NCBI GenBank assembly: GCA_037039685.1
Contig: JAWNGF010000001.1
Location: 7,068,001-7,132,000 of the forward strand
Source: Ceratobasidium sp. AG-K
Lineage: Eukaryota > Basidiomycota > Agaricomycetes > Cantharellales > Ceratobasidiaceae
Reading direction: 5' to 3'
DNA length: 64,000 bases
Below the pieces are notes generated by a model that ran no database searches, had not been told where the DNA came from, and saw nothing but the letters and a program-made list of their open reading frames with translations. Positions 1 to 11,740 of the stretch are shown piece after piece (the stretch's first letter is position 1; every line of letters begins with the position of its first letter). The position numbers were made by a program, and so were the translations under genes.

Positions 1-729
1 TCGACATAGTTGGCAGTCAATAGTTCGTAGACTTCTTTGGCCTGTTGAGCGCATAAGTAGGGCTGAAAGTTGAAAATAGGTATGGCAAAGTACTTGGGCT
101 GGATCTTCAATGTCCACAGTCGACCATTCGAAACCAGATGGAAGTGGGTATGGGTCTTGCCTAACCTCTTCCCGAGGTTTGCTAGGCTCAATGGGACCGT
201 CCTCGGTGGGTCGCTCATCGCCTAGTATTCGGGTCATGTCAGTCAGCTGGAGGATTGTGTGGTGCTGTAGACCCTACCTAACTGAGGTACCGGCTGCGTA
301 CTCCAAAACTACAACCCCAGACCCAAGTTAGTGAATGGAGAGATCCATGAACGTACGCGTTACCTTGTGCTCCCCAAGATCCTTTGCGTTTTTCCCTCCT
401 ATTCCTGTCTTTCCCTGGAGCATCTCCATGATCTTCATCGCCTTAAGCGCCTTCCTGACTTCATCCTCGTCCACCTCTTGGCCAGCCTCGCCCTCCTCGT
501 TGACCCGTTTGGTCACTTCAGTTACGACCTCATCAGGTAGGTCTCCCTTGAGTGCTGCAAGTGCTTTGGCCGCCTTGGACTTTTTCTTTTTTTTCTTCTT
601 TTTGGATTTGCCGTCTGCCTTTCCGGGATCATCTAGGGGGGCAGTATCAGACTCAGACTCGGATTCGTGATCAGAGGGAAGTTCTTCGACTGTGGGTTGC
701 CTGGATCCAGACGGTCCAACCTCAGACAT
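1..729 (-). CDS. NMT1: Glycylpeptide N-tetradecanoyltransferase (N-myristoyltransferase), 5' part
   Basis: Transfers myristate from myristoyl-CoA to the N-terminal glycine of target proteins, in the cytosol and at ribosomes. The ATG is at 727-729. Four exons are visible on the minus strand: 729-364, 308-278, 221-94 and 41-1, joined by GT-AG introns that keep frame. The N-terminus has an acidic stretch, a run of nine lysines ([12 protein letters not shown]) and then the conserved [11 protein letters not shown] and [15 protein letters not shown] segments, followed by [27 protein letters not shown] and [13 protein letters not shown], which match the family in order. The catalytic acyl-CoA and peptide domains lie beyond the left edge, so the gene is partial. 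It is head-to-head with the WW-domain gene. Identity is inferred from conserved N-terminal motifs and is quite sure. Confidence 0.93.
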
Positions 730-1000
730 GATGAGTGTGGTGGCTTAGATGCGAGAACTGCTCGCGAATCCGTGAATGCCGGCGGTGGTGAACAGCCAAG
801 CCGCCCAAAATCTGGACGCGATCATCGTTACGTCAGCTAACTGATGTGCCGGCGGCTGGTTTGACAACTTATTTGCGCTCACTTGGCTTCAACAACCACA
901 CTTTTGCTTTCTTGTATCTCGAGACCGGAGGATATTCCGCGCCAAGTAATCTCGCTGGATCGAAGATCGCAGAACTGTCGAATTTACCTCCGTGCTAGCA
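730..1000. promoter_or_regulatory. Shared promoter region of NMT1 and the WW-domain gene
   Basis: A 271-base gap between two divergent start codons must hold both 5' UTRs and promoters. It is GC-rich and contains repeated GCCGGCGG words (about 778-786 and 848-855). I see no clear TATA box. The role is inferred from layout only. Confidence 0.5.
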
Positions 1001-2815
1001 ATGACCCCTCGGCTCCGCACACGTCGCTATCTACCTCACGGTTTCCAAGAGAAATCTACACCGGATGGCCGTACGTTCTGGATCGACTACCGCGCCCAGC
1101 CACCATCCTGGCTTCCACCTGCTGATATTGTGGCTCAGCACCCAAAAATCTATCTTGAAAGCGACTCTGAAAGCATGGCAGATTTTAAAGCACCGTCACA
1201 TGAAATTACGCTCCCCAAAGGTGTATTGAGACATTACACACCCTCCGGCACTGTCTACTATGTCGATTCGCGCCCAAGAGTATCTTGGACAGACCCTAGA
1301 AGTGTCGACTTTTCTATTGATGCTGAAAGGGAAGAGTATGCCCGGAGTAGCGAATTACTCGCGACGGAGGGGCAATTGATTGGTAGGTGATTACATTATG
1401 CTCTCATGCAAATCTATAAACGAACTGCGTTCCAGAACCTCCCCCTGAAATACATATCGAATTCAGACTTTTAATGGACCTTACCAAATGGCGAGTCGGT
1501 AAGTTGTTTCTTGGTTCTATTCGAGCAGCAAGGTTTTGACTCAATTCAGCTCAGTCTCTAAGCGGGTACCCTGATGCCAGAGTAGAAGAAGTTGATGTTT
1601 TGATCAACATGCTGAATGCGAGAATGAGTGGGTTTGTACAGTTGGTGTTTGACTGTTTCTGATCAACTTTATGTCTATAGGTGCATGTTCAAACGTACAT
1701 CAGTTGAAACCCATGGACGGAGCTTTCATCAGAGCCTGTTACAAGCATATCTGTGCGTCTGATCCTTTGCATGATGGTTAGAAAGTAATTCTAATGCACA
1801 GCCCACAGCCTCCGAGGCCGAAATGGCTTCGTATGGTCCGTCGAAAGCGGCCAAACTAGAGGCTCCGACACCTTCGTTTGTCTGGCGAACTTTCAAGTTT
1901 GTTATTTACTTCATCTTACTTGGGATTCCTCGCAATTATGCGCACCGTCTCGTGAAGGCGGATTGGGTTCAGGTAAGATAAAAAGCCACCTGTTTTTTTG
2001 GAACGTTGTCTTGATTTTCGGAGGGAGGTTGTAGTGGTCGAGCAGACATAGATGGACCGACCAACAACGCGCGTTGGATGGGTTTCTGAAGAGCTTAACT
2101 AACGAATGGAACTTGATCAACCTGACGGTGGGTGAACTGAGCATATTTTCCCCGCCTTACTATGGCTTGGACATGTCCCTTGGTCTTAATCATGCGCTAA
2201 ATGCTACCCTTTGAACAGGCGGCCTTGTTACTTTCGTAAGTACAGTCTCTAACGTCTTCAATGAATATACGCTTATCCGTTACAGTGCTGCTGTAGGACT
2301 ATTAACCGTAGAGGGCCTCTCGACGGCATCCCAAACCGCTACGCTCATCGCTCTTACTATGGCTCTAGCTTCACTGGTCATGTCTGTCACATTTGTTTGG
2401 CGGTACCAGCGGCAACTATCAAATATTCACGACCTGCGGAAAATCATGGCAAGTGCCACCAGGCCTTGCACCGGCCCTTACTTACGCTGGCCCACAGGAT
2501 GAGTTTATATACAATGCAGATGCGGACATTATGCCCATGTTCCTTAGTCTGCCGGTATCTTTTCTTCTCTGGAGTGCGATAGCATTCGGAACAGCTATCC
2601 TCACGCACGCATGGCACACCCTCCCTACTTCAGGTCTAGCAATTCCGGTCGGAGTGACTGCGAGTCTAAGCTTCACATTTGGAATCGGCGCCATCGTCTG
2701 GATATCACACAAACAAATAGGCAACTTGAAGGAGTGGTGGAACCTCCGTCTCGTGATTTGGTTTTCAAGAGACAAAGACTACGATGAACACGAAACAGGG
2801 CTTGTTCATGTTTGA
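1001..2815 (+). CDS. WW-like domain protein with C-terminal membrane segments
   Basis: Start ATG at 1001; a GTG nine bases upstream is not needed. The N-terminal half has two WW-like modules: LPHGFQEKSTPDGRTFWIDYRAQPPSW (first W, aromatic pair, proline; residues about 8-35) and LPKGVLRHYTPSGTVYYVDSRPRVSW (about 70-96). After several short introns the protein has hydrophobic segments (around FKFVIYFILLGIPRNYA, AAVGLLTVEGL and LPVSFLLWSAIAFGTAIL, then ASLSFTFGIGAIVW), so it is probably an integral membrane protein with a cytosolic WW region. Introns are near 1383-1435, 1500, 1634-1680, 1760-1800, 1975-2035, 2140-2218, 2238-2285 and 2449-2497. The last must be read as GC-AG (ATG|GCAAGT ... CACAG|GATGAG), because the GT alternative gives an immediate stop. 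This architecture is common in mushroom-forming fungi and has no assigned function. Confidence 0.75.
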
Positions 2816-3834
2816 TCTCTCAGTCGTGGGTTTTTTGATAGAGTTCAGGTTGTATATTACCCGTCGTCTCAATAACTAGTTATCAAGGTGTCGAGTCCGA
2901 GATACCTCCACAAATGAACGGGCCAGCCCCAAACCTGACTACCCTTGGTCAAACGACCCAACTCATAAATCTCATCTTCCACCTCATACGCCAAGCGACC
3001 CATCCCTTCGCACCCTGAAAGTCGCACTCGGTTCCTGCTTCCCGTGCCTCACTGACTAGACCATCACACGGCCCGGCTGGGCATTGAGATCACGCGACCG
3101 CGATATCTTGGCCAATCAAGCAAGCTGCCTGTGCCTTGCGCCGAGCACCTCGGAAAACGATGCATCGGGGTCCCAGAGGGCACGCTCGATACGAGCACGA
3201 GACTGGCAAGCCCGATTTCGCCGCCCCTATTCGTGTTATCGCGCTCGGGTCGCTCCACCGGGCCCGAAGCGGCTGCACGAGGACTGAATTGTATGTCATG
3301 CTGGTTATCGGCGTTGGAAGCCTCGGATCGGAGTTGGCGGCTGTCCATACGAGTAATAGATTTTTTGAATGGATATATTATATTACGGCCCGGTTCGAGT
3401 GGAATTCATCAACCGGTTATCGGAACCATTCAAGCGAGCGCTCAACAAGGTTAGAAGACACGACTACCAACCGCCCCTATCTCGACGAGTGGTCAGCTGA
3501 CGACAAGGGGGATGGTTGCATGGCTTCCTGACCATACCGAGCTTCTTCGTCACTGTAGAGATAACTCGTGGTCTTCCTGTTGGCCAAATGGAGAAGTACA
3601 CTGGTCAAAGGTTATTGCAGACTAGGCTAAAGTGGTATGCCATAGACGTCTTGCTGGTCTGCTGATCTCATTCATTGATGATGTAGGTCATTGCACCTTC
3701 GCTCAACATATTACGTGTTGGTCGGGCTTAATCTACACCGCCCGGTATCTTAATAATGTCATTGGCTTGTATTTTGAACACGTTTCCGGTCCGAATCGGT
3801 CCAGAAGACAGAACGCTCGACGCCACCCATACGT
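2816..3834. other. Tail-to-tail intergenic stretch
   Basis: This 1 kb lies between the 3' ends of the WW-domain gene and CMS1. Overlapping short ORFs on both strands around 3064-3531 have no conserved motif and look random. I see no RNA gene or intact element. Confidence 0.5.
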
Positions 3835-5229
3835 TTAGAACACGACAATCTTGGTCTTGCCTGCCAATATGCGTTCTCGGATCCTGGGGTCGCCTAGGAC
3901 TCCTTTGAGCGTGTCGACGCGGGTCTCGGGAATGTCGAGCAGCGAGCGTTGTTTCGTGTCGAGGTGAGTGAGGTCGAGAATGATATGCGAGAGAGCCTTG
4001 ACGGAAAGTGCGTCTAGGAAATTATTAGTAATTTGGCGAGATGAATCAAAAGACGGAAAAGGTAGATAGACATTGGTTATAGGAATACGCGAATTGGGTG
4101 GATGTGAATAGGCGAAGAGACGGATTAGTCTCCCGAGAAGCAACTGGGAACAAACTGGAAAGCGCAGCAGTCGTCGAGCTGGCAGAGACGATCGCCTAGC
4201 TCGCACGAATGTGGGATCCGCAGTACGACGATCGCGGATCCATACCGCAGCCATCACCCACAAAAATGGCAACTCACCTGGTTCAGCGAGTAGTTGACTT
4301 ATACGCGCGGGCGTGCCAACTGCGACACCCACCCGGGTCTTGGCGAGGCACGCAACGTGGTCTTTGAGCTTGAAATGTTTGGCAAAGAGCTACAGTGGCG
4401 TCAATATCATATGATAATCACAGTCAGATGGGTGGGATCGGAGGATCGACGATGGGTTCTCCGCAGTCAGACGAATCTCGGTTCGAATAGTGAAAAGCTC
4501 TAACCTTTGCGATTTCTCCGCCTGATTCGCCCTTGAGCGGACGTATTGCACGGGTGAGGTCTGCTACGCGGAGAGCAGCTCCGGCTAGGACGATACACGT
4601 TGGGGCGGCGTGGTGTTTCGGCCGTTGAGCTATGCGAGCGGCAAGAGTGGGACAGGCTGCACTGATGGAGGGTTAGGTGGATCACAAATGGGGCAAGCGG
4701 ACAGACTGGTTGTGATAAACTCGGCCATGGTCGCGTGGGTGCGTTGGGTGAACGTGCTCGTGTCGACGAGTGATGAGGCTAGATGCTGCGGATAAGACGA
4801 GTACTCGCTGGCATGTGGGACTTACCGGGCACGACGAGGTCCTCGCGCTCGAGTTGAGACATTTTTGGGAATGCCTTGGCGAGCGTTTGCTCCATGATGT
4901 GGGCGAGCGCTTCGGGTGACTGGCACATGGACGGAGGATTGGGCTTCGTCTGCTACGTATGAGTCTCGGTGGATTGGAGCGGACATGGCGTCACCTTTTT
5001 GCTCGGGACGGGCGGGTTCTCGCTCATGCGACGCTTCTTGCCGACGTTCTTGATTTTGGGGGGTGGTGCTGCACACAGTTGATGTCATATGCATAAATCA
5101 AGTGTACTACTCACTACCAGCTGCGAATGTGTCTTCGTCGTCCAAGACCGGTCCGGCATCCTCAGTGTCCGAGTGCTGGACAAATGCCGCTTCGAGCACA
5201 AGTCCGTCGTCGAGATCGTCGCCGGGCAT
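3835..5229 (-). CDS. CMS1: Cms1-like ribosome biogenesis protein (CMSS1 family)
   Basis: Nucleolar protein of the small-subunit processome family, distantly helicase-like. The first ATG is at 5227-5229 and gives an acidic N-terminus (PGDDLDDGLVLEAAFVQHSD). Later exons read SPEALAHIMEQTLAKAFPKM, CIVLAGAALRVADLTRAIRP, FAKHFKLKDHVACLAKTRVG then VAVGTPARISQLL (a DEAD-like motif Ia/Ib block), and the C-terminal SHIILDLTHLDTKQRSLLDI and LAGKTKIVVF. This order is typical of Cms1. Introns separate all of these blocks; the last one (4014-4277) is 264 bases, far longer than the others, and stays open in frame. The gene is head-to-head with the ERI1-like gene, 146 bases away. Confidence 0.85.
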
Positions 5230-5375
5230 AATTTTTTTTAGTGTGGGTGGCGGTGGTGCTGCGGGTGTCGTGGGCTGTCTGGGGTCCTATTTGGAATTCC
5301 GGATATAGAAGGGTTGATTGTGTATATAGCACAAGGCCATCAGCTTGTTACGATACGATCCCCCTGGTTGGCAGG
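5230..5375. promoter_or_regulatory. Bidirectional promoter of CMS1 and the ERI1-like gene
   Basis: Only 146 bases separate the two divergent start codons. The stretch has a T-rich patch next to the CMS1 start and a purine/pyrimidine-mixed core. Function is inferred from the arrangement. Confidence 0.5.
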
Positions 5376-7132
5376 ATGCTGCCTGTACTGCTCTGCGTGT
5401 GCTTACTGCCATTTTTTGCGACGTCCGTGCTGCTTGTTGCGCGCATTGCGTATGGCAGACTGGCCAAGCGCTATGGCCCTTTCCCATCGCTGCCCTCGCT
5501 GCACCGGCTGGCTCCGTATCTGCTGGGCGTTACCTCGGACGTCGAGAGTGTTCAACTAGACATCCCTGCCCCTATTCCCACTATTTCCCCACCGACCACC
5601 AAGCAACCCCTCGAGTATCTGCTCGCGTTTGATGTCGAGGCGACCTGTGTCCAAGGTAGGTTGCTCGTCTGCCCCACTACCACGCTCACACCCCACAGGC
5701 ACTGGATTCGACTGGCCCAACGAGATCATTGTGAGTCACTTGGTTATCTTATCAGCCCACGCTCATGTTTGCAGGAATGGCCCGTGGTTCTGCTCAAGTG
5801 GACCGACCGCGATGACGACAGCCGGGCACGCACCCTCGAAGTCGTCGACGAGTTCCGTTCCTATGTCAAGCCCGTCTGGCGCCCCAAGCTGTCCGATTTC
5901 TGCACATCGCTCACAGGCATCACCCAGGTAACCCCTATCTCTATCTCCATCTGCCTATGCTCACCCCCTCTAGGCCAATATTGGTTAGCACATTGTTATC
6001 GATATCAACGCCCATTCATCTCTTCGCAGACTGTGCGCCGCAATTCAAGACTCTTCTCCGACGCTTCCAGGCGTTCCTGGCTAAACATAGCCTGGTGGAC
6101 CCCCGCACGGGCAAACCCACCAAACGCTTTGCGTTTTGCACCGACGGCCCATTCGACGTCCGCGACTTTTGCGTCAAGACGGCGTACATCAACAGCGTAA
6201 GCCCTACCGCCGCATGTTTGCCTCGTGTGCTCATTTCGCATAGCTCCCCATGCCCGAATGGCTCCGACAAGATGTCGTCGACGTCCGCCGCGTCGTCTCG
6301 GAGTATCTCGCCAGCACTGACAAGGTCAGTGGCGCGCTGATCACTCGACGATCTCTGACAAATTTCATAGAAACGGGTTCCGCGCACGTTTTCGCTCAAC
6401 ATGGTCGCGCAACTCAATGCGCTCGGAATGCAATTTGAAGGACGCCAGCACTGTGGTATGGATGTACGCATGGTTCTATTCTGGTTGGCACGCGACTGAC
6501 GCATCACAGGACACTCGCAACGTTGCCCGGATCCTCGTCGAACTCGGGAAGCGCGAGGTGCGCCTCGAACCAAACACCCGCATCCAACCGGTATGCATAC
6601 ATTCAAATTCAAAAATAATTTTCGACTAAATTTGTTTCAGCGCAAGCGATGGGACTGGATGAGCCGAGATGGCCAAGTCCACTATGACGAAACCACCTTT
6701 CGTCCGTTCCAGCCCACGCCCGCCCCGTCGCTCTCTTCGTCCTCGGCAAGCGTCCAATCCTCGAGCGTCCATACGTCTCGCTCGACCTCGCCACAGCGCC
6801 TATCGCCCTATGCCCCGACCTACCAATACAATCCCGATCTAGTCGCCAAGACAAAAGAGGGCGCGCTCGCGTGGCAAGCTCCAGCGTCCTGGCGCCGGCA
6901 AGACAACGATCAAGAGGTCGAGGAAACGGTCGAGGCCCCCGCACGCATCGAGTCTCATCCGTCTCCGTCTCCGGCTTTGCAGAACAAGCCATGGCTCGCC
7001 GGGCACACGCGTTCGCGCTCGTCGCCTGCCAACATGACCAGCCTCCCCCAGTCGCTCTGGAGTCCGGTCGTCGCCAGGGGCCCGATTGCGATTGTTCCTC
7101 CTCCCGCCCCAACTGCCCCCATGGCTGCTTGA
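5376..7132 (+). CDS. ERI1-like DEDDh 3'-5' exoribonuclease
   Basis: Trims 3' ends of structured or small RNAs; ERI1 family members act on siRNAs, histone mRNA and 5.8S rRNA. The first ATG (5376) gives a hydrophobic N-terminus (LPVLLCVCLLPFF, then ATSVLLVARIAYG), possibly a membrane anchor. The exonuclease core follows across several exons: LAFDVEATC with GTGFDWPNEIIEWPVVLL (ExoI), SLTGITQ, FAFCTDGPFDVRDF (ExoII) and QHCGMDDTRNVARIL (ExoIII with its histidine). The acidic residues and the histidine are all present. The C-terminal third is a Ser/Pro-rich, probably disordered extension (about 6690-7130). Introns include about 5656-5699, 5731-5774, 5927-5985, 6197-6243, 6326-6370, 6454-6510 and 6591-6640. 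An Argonaute gene lies 6.3 kb downstream, which makes a role in small-RNA turnover worth considering, though that is inference. Confidence 0.88.
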
Positions 7133-7906
7133 ACCGAATCGGGACTGCTTGAATGTGTGGAACTGGTCTGGTCTGATTTATTTGCCTCTCTCGTCTGCTC
7201 AAGGTCGTTGACCGACAAGCTGTATCACAACTCGTTTTGTATCTCATACTCGGGACCAACCCCGACGCCCGCCCCTATACGCGGCCGGTGGAGGGCATTT
7301 GGCATCTCCGTCATTGTCTGTACGCACGAATGCATCATTTCTTTGCTTTTTTTGAGAGTGATCACCGTACTGGGTGTCATTGCATGCTTCGCGGGTTCTT
7401 TGTCCAGGCGGGATCCTGATTAATCACGGGCCGAGGTCAGCTGCACGATGGCTTATCTCTTTCGGGGTCCCCGGGTTTACTCGTCTGGACCAAGGAGAAG
7501 AAAAGCAACGGAAGACGGGTTGCGAGGTTGCAGTGAGAACAAGGAAGCCAAGTCGCATGGGAACTGTCAGATTCTAGACGGTCGGAACTGTCGTCTACGA
7601 TACCGCCCGCAGATCCTGGGGGATACGAGATACGGCCTGGGAGTTTTACTGATTTTGTCCATACTCTGACGAGATAGGCCTGATGGCGGGTGTATGCGCA
7701 GGGACGTGTATAGTCGTACATTCATGGAGAAAACGCCCATCGAACCAGAACCATAAAAAAAAAGAAGAGGGGACAAGTGACGCCATACATACACATCTAC
7801 AGCCCAATAATAAATGCCCGACAAATCGACGGGACGATGATGTATTATTACATGGAGGAAGTTGGTGAAACAAATGACAGCTAATTTGTTAACCGGTCGA
7901 ATGACA
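7133..7906. other. Tail-to-tail intergenic stretch
   Basis: Between the 3' ends of the ERI1-like gene and the MIT/coiled-coil gene. It has an A-rich run near 7755-7765 and several AATAAA-like words around 7805-7815 that could serve as poly(A) signals of the minus-strand gene. No coding signal is seen. Confidence 0.45.
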
Positions 7907-9339
7907 TCACGCCCGATCGTCGACGATGCTCTCTGGCGAACGCAATACGCTATGCGAAGCGAGCCCAGACGGCGTCTGCTCCCCCGGCGACCTGGCTTCG
8001 TCTGGCTCTTGTTCTTCCGGAATCGTGACGTTGGTGGCTGATTCCTTTGCGGCGCGCTTGCGCTTGGCAGACTCTTTGAGCTTCTCCCACCGTTCGCGGT
8101 ACTTGGCCATTTGGGTTTTTTGTTTTTCGTTTTCGACTTTAAGTTGGCGGATTTCTTCTTCGAGTTCGGCGATGCGAGGTGAAGGCACGGCGGGGAGTTT
8201 GACTGCTGGGGTGGGGGCGGCGACAGGGGCGGTAATCACAGGTGAACCGAAACTCGGAGACGCAACGAGTGTTTGGGTACGCGACGGCGCCTGGCCAGGA
8301 AACGCAGGACTCCTCAACGCGGCAGTTGTGGCCGACATGGCCCTCTGGGCCTGAACCAGCCAGTCAGGCTCATACCAAATGACGAATCCGGACCCACGCA
8401 CCTCTCGCCTGACGCTCAGTATACTCTCCCTCAGCGCCAACTCTTGTCCTGCACGCTGCTTGAGCGTTCGTTCGGCCGCCGTCGCACGCGCGATCGCCTT
8501 TTCCAATTCCGACTTGAGCATGGCGTTTTCAGCCTCGAGTTGCTGTAGGCGTGGCGGGGGCGGATAGGCCGAGCGGGCCAATGACGGATCTGGGATAGTC
8601 TTGGACTTGAGTTGGGACCTTTTCATTGATGCAGGAATGGGTTCTTTGGCGTCGATGATACAGAACGAATCGTTGGACGAGGCTACAAGGGGTTAGTCGG
8701 GTGGCTAAAGCCAAGACAACGTGCATACCATCACTCTCTGCACCATCGTCCTCTTCAGCACTCTTGTCGTCGACAGCCAAGGCTCTAGCCACTGGGGCGG
8801 TGGCAAACGCAACGGGCTGGGAGAGGTTCTCGAGCATGCCTTCGAGCGTTTTCCAAAATTGGTCGAAAGCCTCGTTGTGCTCGCCGGGCTAGGCGACGAT
8901 AAGTCTCGTATCTTGTGTCAGCTAGGTACTTACCCGCCCGCCAAGCATCATATAGCTATCCTCGATATTATGGGTGGCATGCTCCGACGAAGACGACGAC
9001 GAGTCGATCATCTTGCGTGGGATTTGACCGACGGTCACAGTGGCGGTAAGATCAGCCGGAGGTGGCTGACGAGCACGCTCCTGTCGGGCGCGCTGGGCTT
9101 CCCGACTGAGCTTCAAATGGTCTTCGTGCATAAGTCGCAAGCTATGTTTAACCTAACCAGATGTGAGATAACACAAGTGGCTACGTGGGAGTATTCACCG
9201 CAGGGTCCTCGGTGGCGTCGATAGCCTGGAGGTACGCATCTGCCGCACGGACGTGCTCCTCGGCAGCGCCCTCATAGTCGCCACGGGCATACAGCATCTC
9301 GGCACGGTCAGCGTGCTCATGGGCCTGGTAGACATTCAT
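7907..9339 (-). CDS. MIT-domain coiled-coil protein, NRBF2/Atg38-like
   Basis: NRBF2/Atg38 proteins tether the autophagy PI3-kinase complex, with an N-terminal MIT domain and a C-terminal coiled coil; this protein has that layout. The ATG is at 9337-9339. The first two exons give an MIT-like helical hairpin (AHEHADRAEMLYARGDYEGA, AYLQAIDATEDPAVKHSLRL). Next come a phosphorylatable linker with IDSSSSSSEHATHNIEDSYM, a conserved-looking DQFWKTLEGMLENLSQPVAF block and SSNDSFCIIDAKEP. The rest has two coiled coils: RLQQLEAENAMLKSELEKAI and RIAELEEEIRQLKVENEKQK. A 51-base in-frame GT...AG segment (8351-8401) may be an intron with no stop. The family assignment rests on layout and short blocks, so other MIT-domain proteins remain possible. 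Confidence 0.6.
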
Positions 9340-9631
9340 CGTGTCAAGTCCGATCGTGGTGGTGGTCGATGGCAAAAAGGTTGATTTCGCACCTTGCCGT
9401 GGGGTGTCTCCACTCTAAATACGGACGCCATTGTTACCGTGCAGCGCTTGGTCTGGGCTTTTGGTCGGTCGCGGGGAAAGGGAAATAGGAGTGCTTCTTA
9501 TGTAAATGCACTTGATGATGACCTCAGCCATCATCTCTTCGCGCTCATGCGCTGCGCAGATACCAAAACGATTACAAGTACATGAAGTAAACCAAAAAAA
9601 AAATGCGTGTATAGAAATATGTAAATACCAG

Positions 9632-11336
9632 CTAATATCGGGGCATAAAGTTATTTTCGACCAAGAGTGGCACGAGTCCTCCGTCCGGCTCTGCGAAATA
9701 ATCCATGAATACCCATCCGCGTACCGGCAGCTTGCCTTCGTTTTGCGTCCTATCGTCATCGACCTTTTCTAGGAGCTCCGCATCCGACCGGTCACTCGAA
9801 ATACTCCAACGACGGTTATCCGAGCGGCTGTCCTGTGCGCCGCTCCCGTTTGCCGCCAGACGATCGATTAGCCACTTGCCCACGCGTGCATTGACTCCTT
9901 CGATGCCCATTCCCCATTTCGGCCAACCAACACCGAGTGCACAGAAGGGAGGGAGGGAAAGCGCACCACCGGCAGCCGAAAGGAATGTGATTCCCAATGT
10001 CGGGGGATGAGACGGGGGAACAAGATTCCCAATACAGAGTGATGTTTTCTCCGGGATGGCAAGGAGGTTTGGGATGCTGTACCTGCAAGGGGGTGAGTTT
10101 ATACGCCAACAGGACAGGTGAGGACGTACCAGTCGTGTGTTCTAACCGTGGTACCTTTCAGGTCCCACTCGAATCCTTCCTGCTTGCTATCTGGCCATTC
10201 TGTCGGGTGGATGCCCATTCCTTCGAGCCTTCCTTCCCATTCCTGTCTAAGTTTAGTCAAAGTGCCACAACCAGTCCGGCGTACTCACCTCGCCATCACC
10301 TCCGAACCGACTAAACATAACACACCTCCCCCGAACCTCTCCCAAACACGGCACCCGATTCTCCAACCACCACAACCCCATCCCACCCTCGCTCCTCTCA
10401 ATCTCCTCGCGCACAAGTCGAGAAAACACACGTCCAGGCGTACTCGCAAAGTCTTCCTGTTTCAGACTAACGACCAGACACTCTCGTGAGCGTTCCCGCA
10501 AAAAGTGATGTAGGGTGTGGAGGATGGCTGCAAACGAAGTGCGCTGAGGCGCGGCGCCGTGATAAGCCATGAGTACGCCGTCGATAACTGAGAGCCGGAC
10601 GTCGAGGATTCGGATGCCGGACATGAGCTGGGTAAAGAGCGGCTGATCGGGAGATTGACATTGCGAGACTGGCCAGCCGTAGAATGCCAGACTGGAAATG
10701 GTCAAGGGGCGTTGGGCAAGATTCACGAGTGACATACCTGTCATGTGTTCCTGTTCGCATGTATTGAGTTGAAACAGGCCTTGTCATGGCAACTGGATGA
10801 GCGTACCTGGTAAGACAACATCGGATAGCAGCCTCACATCCTCGGTTTCCGACAGGAAGGACGACATGTCCCGATTGCAAAGAATTAATATGCGGCTCTC
10901 GCTCTTAGACTGTGGACATGTCAGTCTGAAGCTCCGGGACAAATGAACAAGAACTCACATGAAGAGCATAAATCCTCCAAGGCGTCTCGCGCTGGCATTC
11001 TGAACAATTCACACGCCGAGGGCTACAGCAAGGAGTGACATGTTCGCAGATCGGATGAACAGTATGCCAAGCCTGTTTGCCTATAGAACCAGGCCGGCGA
11101 AAGGAGAACAGGCAAGTGGAATTGTTGACGCTCTTTGGCGCTAGCCGATCGTCGCCTGAAGGCCCCCAGGAGACGGCGACACACAGTTTGGACCAGTTTG
11201 CCTTTCGGATTAAAGACGTGGCGCTGGCCGTAGTGCTGCCCTCATGCTCGAGCTCGTGCCGCCTGGGCAATACTTCCTCTGGCCATGTGAGACACACGCG
11301 AGATCCAGCGAGATTGGTGATTTGAAGACTCGCCAT
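9632..11336 (-). CDS. PI-PLC X-domain phosphodiesterase-like protein
   Basis: A TIM-barrel phosphodiesterase of the phosphatidylinositol-specific phospholipase C X-box type; the substrate is not known for this fungal group. The ATG at 11334-11336 opens an N-terminal beta-rich region (ASLQITNLAGSRVCLTWPEE) of about 130 residues. The catalytic domain follows: LLSDVVLPGTHDS (first catalytic His), SGIRILDVRLSV, LMAYHGAAPQRTSF (second catalytic His), LVVSLKQED, and VRTHDWYSIPNLLA. The piece carrying the first catalytic histidine lies on a 13-nt exon (10738-10750) between introns of 56 and 46 bases. The C-terminus (RGWVFMDYFAEPDGGLVPLL) matches the end of the barrel. The gene diverges from the DUF7729 gene. 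Confidence 0.82.
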
Positions 11337-11740
11337 CGTGGTTTGCAGAAGGGGATAATAGGGGCGATGACGAATTACAGAACCGGGTAACAATGGCTCG
11401 GCCCGAGTGGCACCGTGTAGAGCCGGTCAACATCCGGGCATGACTGATGAACAGGGATTTACGCCCATTTACCTGAGCATTGTCGACGGAACAAACCCGT
11501 CGTGGTGCGAAGCATGACATTTGTGCCTCTATGCGGCTAGGCCTGGTGTTCTAGGACAGGCACAAGACGTAACAAGGGAGGCGTGACAGTTGCTTGTGGC
11601 TGTATGTTGAAACGTGACGTTGCCAATCGGGAGGTGGTACAAATTAGGGGATTCCCTGTTTTTCGTCCCTCAGCGTCGTCCATCCCGCCCGTCTTTTTTT
11701 CGCCCACCGGCCACTGCCTACGCAACCCACAGTCTCTACT
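11337..11740. promoter_or_regulatory. Divergent promoter region, PI-PLC-like and DUF7729 genes
   Basis: A 404-base gap between two divergent start codons. The side next to the DUF7729 gene ends in a pyrimidine-rich leader (about 11670-11730), typical of fungal promoters and 5' UTRs. No conserved element is recognised. Confidence 0.45.

Noticed and set aside
3835..4332. Separate 165-codon protein at the CMS1 3' end
   Set aside because: It is the last exon plus the in-frame 264-base intron of CMS1, not an independent gene.
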